The position numbers and the translations under genes were made by a program. 64,000 nt of DNA, taken from contig NC_052616.1 in NCBI RefSeq assembly GCF_016545825.1, positions 434,001 to 498,000 on the forward strand. Reading direction: 5' to 3'. The notes below the pieces were generated by a model. The model was given only the letters and a program-made list of their open reading frames with translations. It did not search any database and was not told where the DNA came from. The stretch is from Eucalyptus grandis. Lineage: Eukaryota > Streptophyta > Magnoliopsida > Myrtales > Myrtaceae. Of the stretch, positions 59,550 to 64,000 are shown one piece after another (the first letter of the stretch is position 1; each line of letters begins with the position of its first letter).

Positions 59550-61748
59550 TATCTACCAAATTAAGCTCCAATCCAGCTCAATGATTGTTTCCTATGCAAC
59601 AATGCTCTTTCAATTGAGATAAAAGAATTACCTACCACAAGAAACACCGGTTATAGACTGACCCATTGGGCATTTGCATCGGATGACAAAGACAAAGTAA
59701 AAGACTGACAACACGGTCAGCTTCACAGGACAAACAATAAGCATTCATGGGACCTCCCAACTTTTTCCCAACAAGAAAGCACATTCGCAGGAAAATAATC
59801 CTCAGGTCAACAAGTAAAAGACGACGAAGACATAAACCGTAGAAGAATGGGATCGTCGGAATTACTAGAAAGACGAAAGAACTTGGGTCCAATCGGTGAA
59901 AGTCAAGCCATGTTTCCAACATATATTCATCTTTTTCATGAATTTGGGTGTTCTTATTCCAGGGTGTTGAGTGCAAGAGCGAAGCAGAAAAAACCATACC
60001 AATCTACTCGGGAACCCGAAGACAATCTGGACCCAGAAACAGATAAAATCGTCCCGGTCGCAAGCCGGCGAGTGAACGTGTTCAGCCTGTGCTCCGATGC
60101 GCCTGAAGCTTCCAGCGAACTTTTCTTTTAGGAGGGTCGAAAACTCACGAGATCCTGCGACAAAGGACGCACGGGTGTGGCGGGTTCAACTACATCTTCA
60201 CGGGACGGCGGCGGGGAAAGTACAAAGAGTCAGACATGGTGGCGCGTGCGAGAAAATGGGGAACGGACGGTGATAAATCGTACAAACAAAAAATCCGTAA
60301 ATCCGTAAAAGAGTTATGAATTTTAGCAAATTATAATTAAAATAGATGTTGGTAATAAATTAATATGAAGAAAAGTAAATCGTTTAATATAAGAATTGGT
60401 CAATTCATATAAGGCAGACAAATAAAATTGAGACGTTGTCTAGCGGACATATAAAATTGTGGTAAGTGCAAAGTTATAAGTAAAATGTACCGCTCATTAG
60501 TTAATAAAAGTCTTAAGGTTTTATTTTGGTCAGTTGAGCATTTAAGGTTTGAAAGAACTCTAGTGGGAATTGTCAAGTGACAAACAACCAAATATTTCAT
60601 GTGAGAGTCTCATCAAATTTTCCAATACTTGAATCTCATCTATGAGGGTTTGAATCTCCATCTTCTCCGAGAAAATGAGATTGGGGTGAAATCAATTTAG
60701 TTTAGGTATGGTTTTTAATTCTTATGTTCTACAAAAATGTAAGATAAAAGTTTAGAAGTTAGAGTTAGAATAAGAATAGAGTAAGATTTATAAAAAAAAT
60801 TAAATCTTGTGCACTTTCCCAATAAATTTGGTAAAAATGAGAAAAATCAATATTATGCAAACTTAAAAAGTTCGGTAATTTCATTAAAATATTGGTAACA
60901 TACCAATGAATGACTGAAAAATCAAATGACAGACAAATTTTTGTACCACTAATATTTTGACACTAACAACCTCTTTCAAAAAATTACCAGCATTTTTTTA
61001 ATGGAGAGTAGACTTCCACCTGATAGATTTACAAGATGATTAGATTAAGTCACCATCTCGAATATGTCATTTCTTACACCATCCAAGAATTTACTTAAAG
61101 AAATCCCAACGCAATACGACATAACTTGATTTTGACACGAATTGAGACATTTTCATCCACTTTTAATAAGAATTAATCAAGTTAAAATATTCTAGTGATG
61201 ACACGATTCGTATTATTACATTTTACTCCCTGTTGTCCCGAGTAAATCCCAGGTAAGGACAATAAGACGTGTCACTAAAAATTTCTATAGTTATGAAGAC
61301 ACTCCAAATCCCACTCGTGTCATACAAATGCATATGCATTGCTAACATTTGCTCTCACTTGCTCTCGGCCGTCGCTTAATTCATCTTCTTCCTCTGTAAT
61401 GCCATCAGACTGCAGAGCAACCAACCAGGCTATGTCAGATTTTTTTTTCCTTTGAGTTGGCTGAGAGGCTGATGATCAGTAATACAGTTCTGTTTAAGCT
61501 GGAAATGGCAAGGGTAGAAATGCGTTTTGAATGGGAGGAAAATACATTAGTTAGCAAGGACATATCAAGCAAGTTCAACCCATTTTAGTACAAAGAAAAT
61601 TGTTTCCCATTCCAAGGCTCTTTTTTATTGCCTTTGACCAGCTCCATACAATAGGAAGAGGAAATAATCGATTTCAATTCACTTTTAACATTTCCACCCA
61701 TGGAAATGTTGCATTATTTGTTTGATACAAAGGCAGCCTGCAAAACAA
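59550..61748. other. CBL upstream region and intergenic spacer
   Basis: This is the promoter and probable 5' leader of the CBL gene (GC-rich around 60040-60260), then about 1.4 kb of AT-rich sequence. I see no gene. Confidence 0.5.
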
Positions 61749-64000
61749 TCAGGTTGTAACTAAGCAACCGCCGCCACAACAAATACAGGCGACAAGAATC
61801 CCAAGCAGAGCTCCTGCAAAGACTTGTGATGGTGTGTGCCCAAGAAGTTCCTTGAGCTTTCTCTGACTAATGGGATGCCCTTGAAACAGATCCTCAACGA
61901 TCATATTGAGAACCTGCATTAATCAACCCCCATAAGACTTGTAAGGAAATTTAACCAATCTATGTTGCTGACGGTATTTCAATCATGTTTAATGACTTCA
62001 TGCATGCTCCTATAAGAATGGACAGACCGTTCAAATGATTGCTAACAAACTGAAAAATGATTCATCCAACAGTAGCAGTGCAGTGAACAAACAAACCAAG
62101 GAAGACAGTGATAGGCTAAAAGAAGGTAAACAACTAGGGAGAGGAGGAAACTTTCAAATGAATATGGAAATATTATAGCAAAAGCTTCCATTAAGACTAA
62201 AATCCTCCTGTTCCTTATTCCTTTTGGTGGTTTTCTAACTTCCATTGTCTCGACTGGGACCATGCTTAAGACATGCAACTGCAAAGGCACTAACCAACAA
62301 ATAGAACTGCATGATAGCAAAACTCAGATGGTGAATCAAGTGTGTGGTGAGAGCAGTAGCCCACAGTGAAGGGGAGTCGAACCCCACAGGTACAAGACCA
62401 AAGGTTTGAATGGATAGCTGTTCAAAGCAGCAAAGCTTGCAGATGCTATAACTTGGGGAGCAAAGGTGAAGGAGGGATTTCTAAGACCACAAGTGACAGT
62501 GCAAGCAAATTAAAATTCAAAGTTTTGGTTCTCTCATAAGCCCATGGGGTCTACCCTGATTTTTAATTCTCGGCAGGAAGAGGAATTGGGGTTTTCTTGT
62601 GAGGAGGTTTCCCATTCTGCCAAGGAACTTTGGGTGCCTTATTAATACAATCATCAAGCTTTGCTCCCTTCAGCTTAGAGAACGTTTAGACTATCGACTT
62701 CAGCCAAAAAGATAAAAAGAGAAGGCGGCATAATAACCAAAAAGACCACAACAGTCAATACTTAACCAGCCATTGTGGCTTAATTGAGTGCATATTATAA
62801 AACACCCAACAAGACCTCCACAGGCAACAAACTAACTTCCCATCAGCTTGGCCCCTTAGTAGATCTGTACTGCCTATTTTTTTTTCCTTTTCAAATGCAG
62901 ACTTAAACTCTGAATACTGTCAAACATGCATCTTCTACTGGTAAAATTTTGAGAGATGTCGAAGTGTCCGTCCAATCATCCATCCATCCATCATCAGCAC
63001 AGGAGAAACTAAATATCACTAGCATCATTCTTATTTACCCTAAACTTTAAACATCACTGAGAACTAAACTTTGTGCTCCTCTTCATATTAATTTGAAGCC
63101 CCTTGGTTAGGCCAGCTCTACTTACATTTCCAGTACTTCACAAAAAGGAAGGAACCAAGTATGAAATTCATAGAACAACGCCATGGGGAACAACATTTCA
63201 TTAGCTTGACCAGTTTAATCTTTCTATACTCCCTGAACTGACTATAAGAAAACCAATCTTGATTCCCATCCCAATAAATTCGCTCTATGGGACAGCACTT
63301 TAATTTCTACTTTTATTTTTGTGTGACAACACTTATAGAGTACACACTTAAGAGATTATATACTTCTCATATGCATTCATCAAACAACGACCAAACACTA
63401 GAGCATCCTCTACAACTGTAAGCCTTCAGAAAGACTAGTCAGCTGTAGCAGCATTACACGCTGCGTAACGTTTCCTGAATCATTTACGGGAAACTCAATC
63501 ACATAAGTGACAGAACTGTATAGAACACCAAATTTCCCACAAAAACTGCAATTATGCAAATTGTCTCCAGATTAACTCCTCATCAGCACTACGTCAAACA
63601 AGCCATATGCATTAACTATTGACATAGAGAAATAGATATTTCCGACATAAGATGTAGAAAGACCTCATCAAAGCCAGCAGCCTAATGTACACAAAACAAA
63701 CGACCCTCACCTCGGCTTGCATCCCAGCATGTCGCCGCACACCAATCGCGTCATACATAACAATCGAGCTAAACCCGAGACAAACAGGGAACAATGAATC
63801 CGAGATGCCGTGACAGAGCGCGACCGACGTCGTCAGCGCAATACAGAGAGCAGAGTGAGAAGAAGGCATCCCTCCCGAAGCGAAAAATATCCTCAAATCC
63901 CACTTCTTCTCCACGAAGAAGTTCAATATCACCTTAATCGATTGCGCAACGAACCATGCGAACAAACCCGAAACAAACGTGGGATTTGACGCCAACGTCG
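61749..64000 (-). CDS. DUF212 / acid phosphatase-vanadium haloperoxidase-related membrane protein, 5' truncated by window
   Basis: Two visible exons lie on the minus strand: from beyond the right edge to 63711, and 61913-61749 (54 codons plus TGA at 61749-61751). The 1797-bp intron has GAG|GTGAGG as donor and ATGCAG|GTTC as acceptor, joining GMQAE to VLNMIVEDL in phase. No ATG is visible: the frame is open to the window edge, so the start lies outside. Visible features are a hydrophobic N-terminal part (FVSGLFAWFVAQ), the family signature SGGMPSSHSA, VVMYDA-like VMYDAIGVRRHAG, the C-terminal LLGHTPSQVFAG and a final hydrophobic, Cys-rich helix. The SGGMPSSHS motif resembles the PAP2 phosphatase active site, but this divergent family lacks an established activity. 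Confidence 0.92.
61914..63710 (-). other. Long intron of the DUF212 gene
   Basis: 1797 bp with no coding sequence that I can support. It contains an ATCCATCC simple repeat near 62980. An open frame at 62042-62320 has no recognisable domain. Confidence 0.7.

Noticed and set aside
63993..63995. TTG as start of the DUF212 gene
   Set aside because: It is not an ATG, the frame stays open to the window edge, and relatives have longer N-termini, so the true start lies outside.

Overview
This window is nuclear DNA from a dicot plant. The genes have GT-AG introns, long introns in 5' leaders and (CT)n tracts in 5' UTRs, and every recognisable protein belongs to a land-plant family. The GC-cored inverted-repeat elements and the dispersed repeats remind me of Myrtaceae (Eucalyptus-like) genomes. 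That is an impression from memory, not a test. I derived exon structures by hand from splice sites, reading phase and family conservation.

Layout. 0.9-4.8 kb: a plus-strand gene for a conserved plant protein with a coiled coil and a C-terminal membrane anchor (2862-4529). 5.9-8.4 kb: a three-exon gene for a 65-residue protein, probably a small mitochondrial complex I subunit. 9.2-10.4 kb: a minus-strand DUF688 gene whose short second exon I recovered. 10.4-30.2 kb: a repeat-rich block. It holds four inverted-repeat elements with GC-rich cores, and a four-deep nest at 19.6-27.5 kb in which a TRIM-like element is interrupted by a Copia retrotransposon, whose 3' LTR is interrupted by a Mutator-like foldback hairpin. 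30.3-30.8 kb: a minus-strand DREB-type AP2/ERF regulator. 31-40 kb: intergenic, with several local duplications. 40.2-42.1 kb: an intronless bHLH13/JAM-type MYC-like regulator.

43.7-47.1 kb (minus): the most unusual gene, four exons in perfect phase encoding DEK_C, PC4, a Copia-type Gag (UBN2) and a CCHC zinc knuckle in one 474-residue protein. It is divergently paired with a plus-strand two-exon gene for mitochondrial cyclic pyranopterin monophosphate synthase (CNX3/MoaC) at 47.7-48.6 kb. 51.4-53.9 kb: a three-exon SINA-type RING E3 ligase. 56.5-59.5 kb (minus): an eight-exon calcineurin B-like calcium sensor of CBL4/SOS3 type. 61.7 kb to the right edge (minus): a DUF212 / acid-phosphatase-like membrane protein, cut off at its 5' end by the window.

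These are independent plant genes, not an operon. Several have roles linked in the literature to stress or hormone signalling (DREB, JAM-type bHLH, SINA, CBL), but nothing here shows that they act together. The strongest lead is the fusion of a transcription coactivator with a retrotransposon Gag. The transposon nest is the best-resolved structural story, because duplicated target sites and nearby related copies confirm several insertions.
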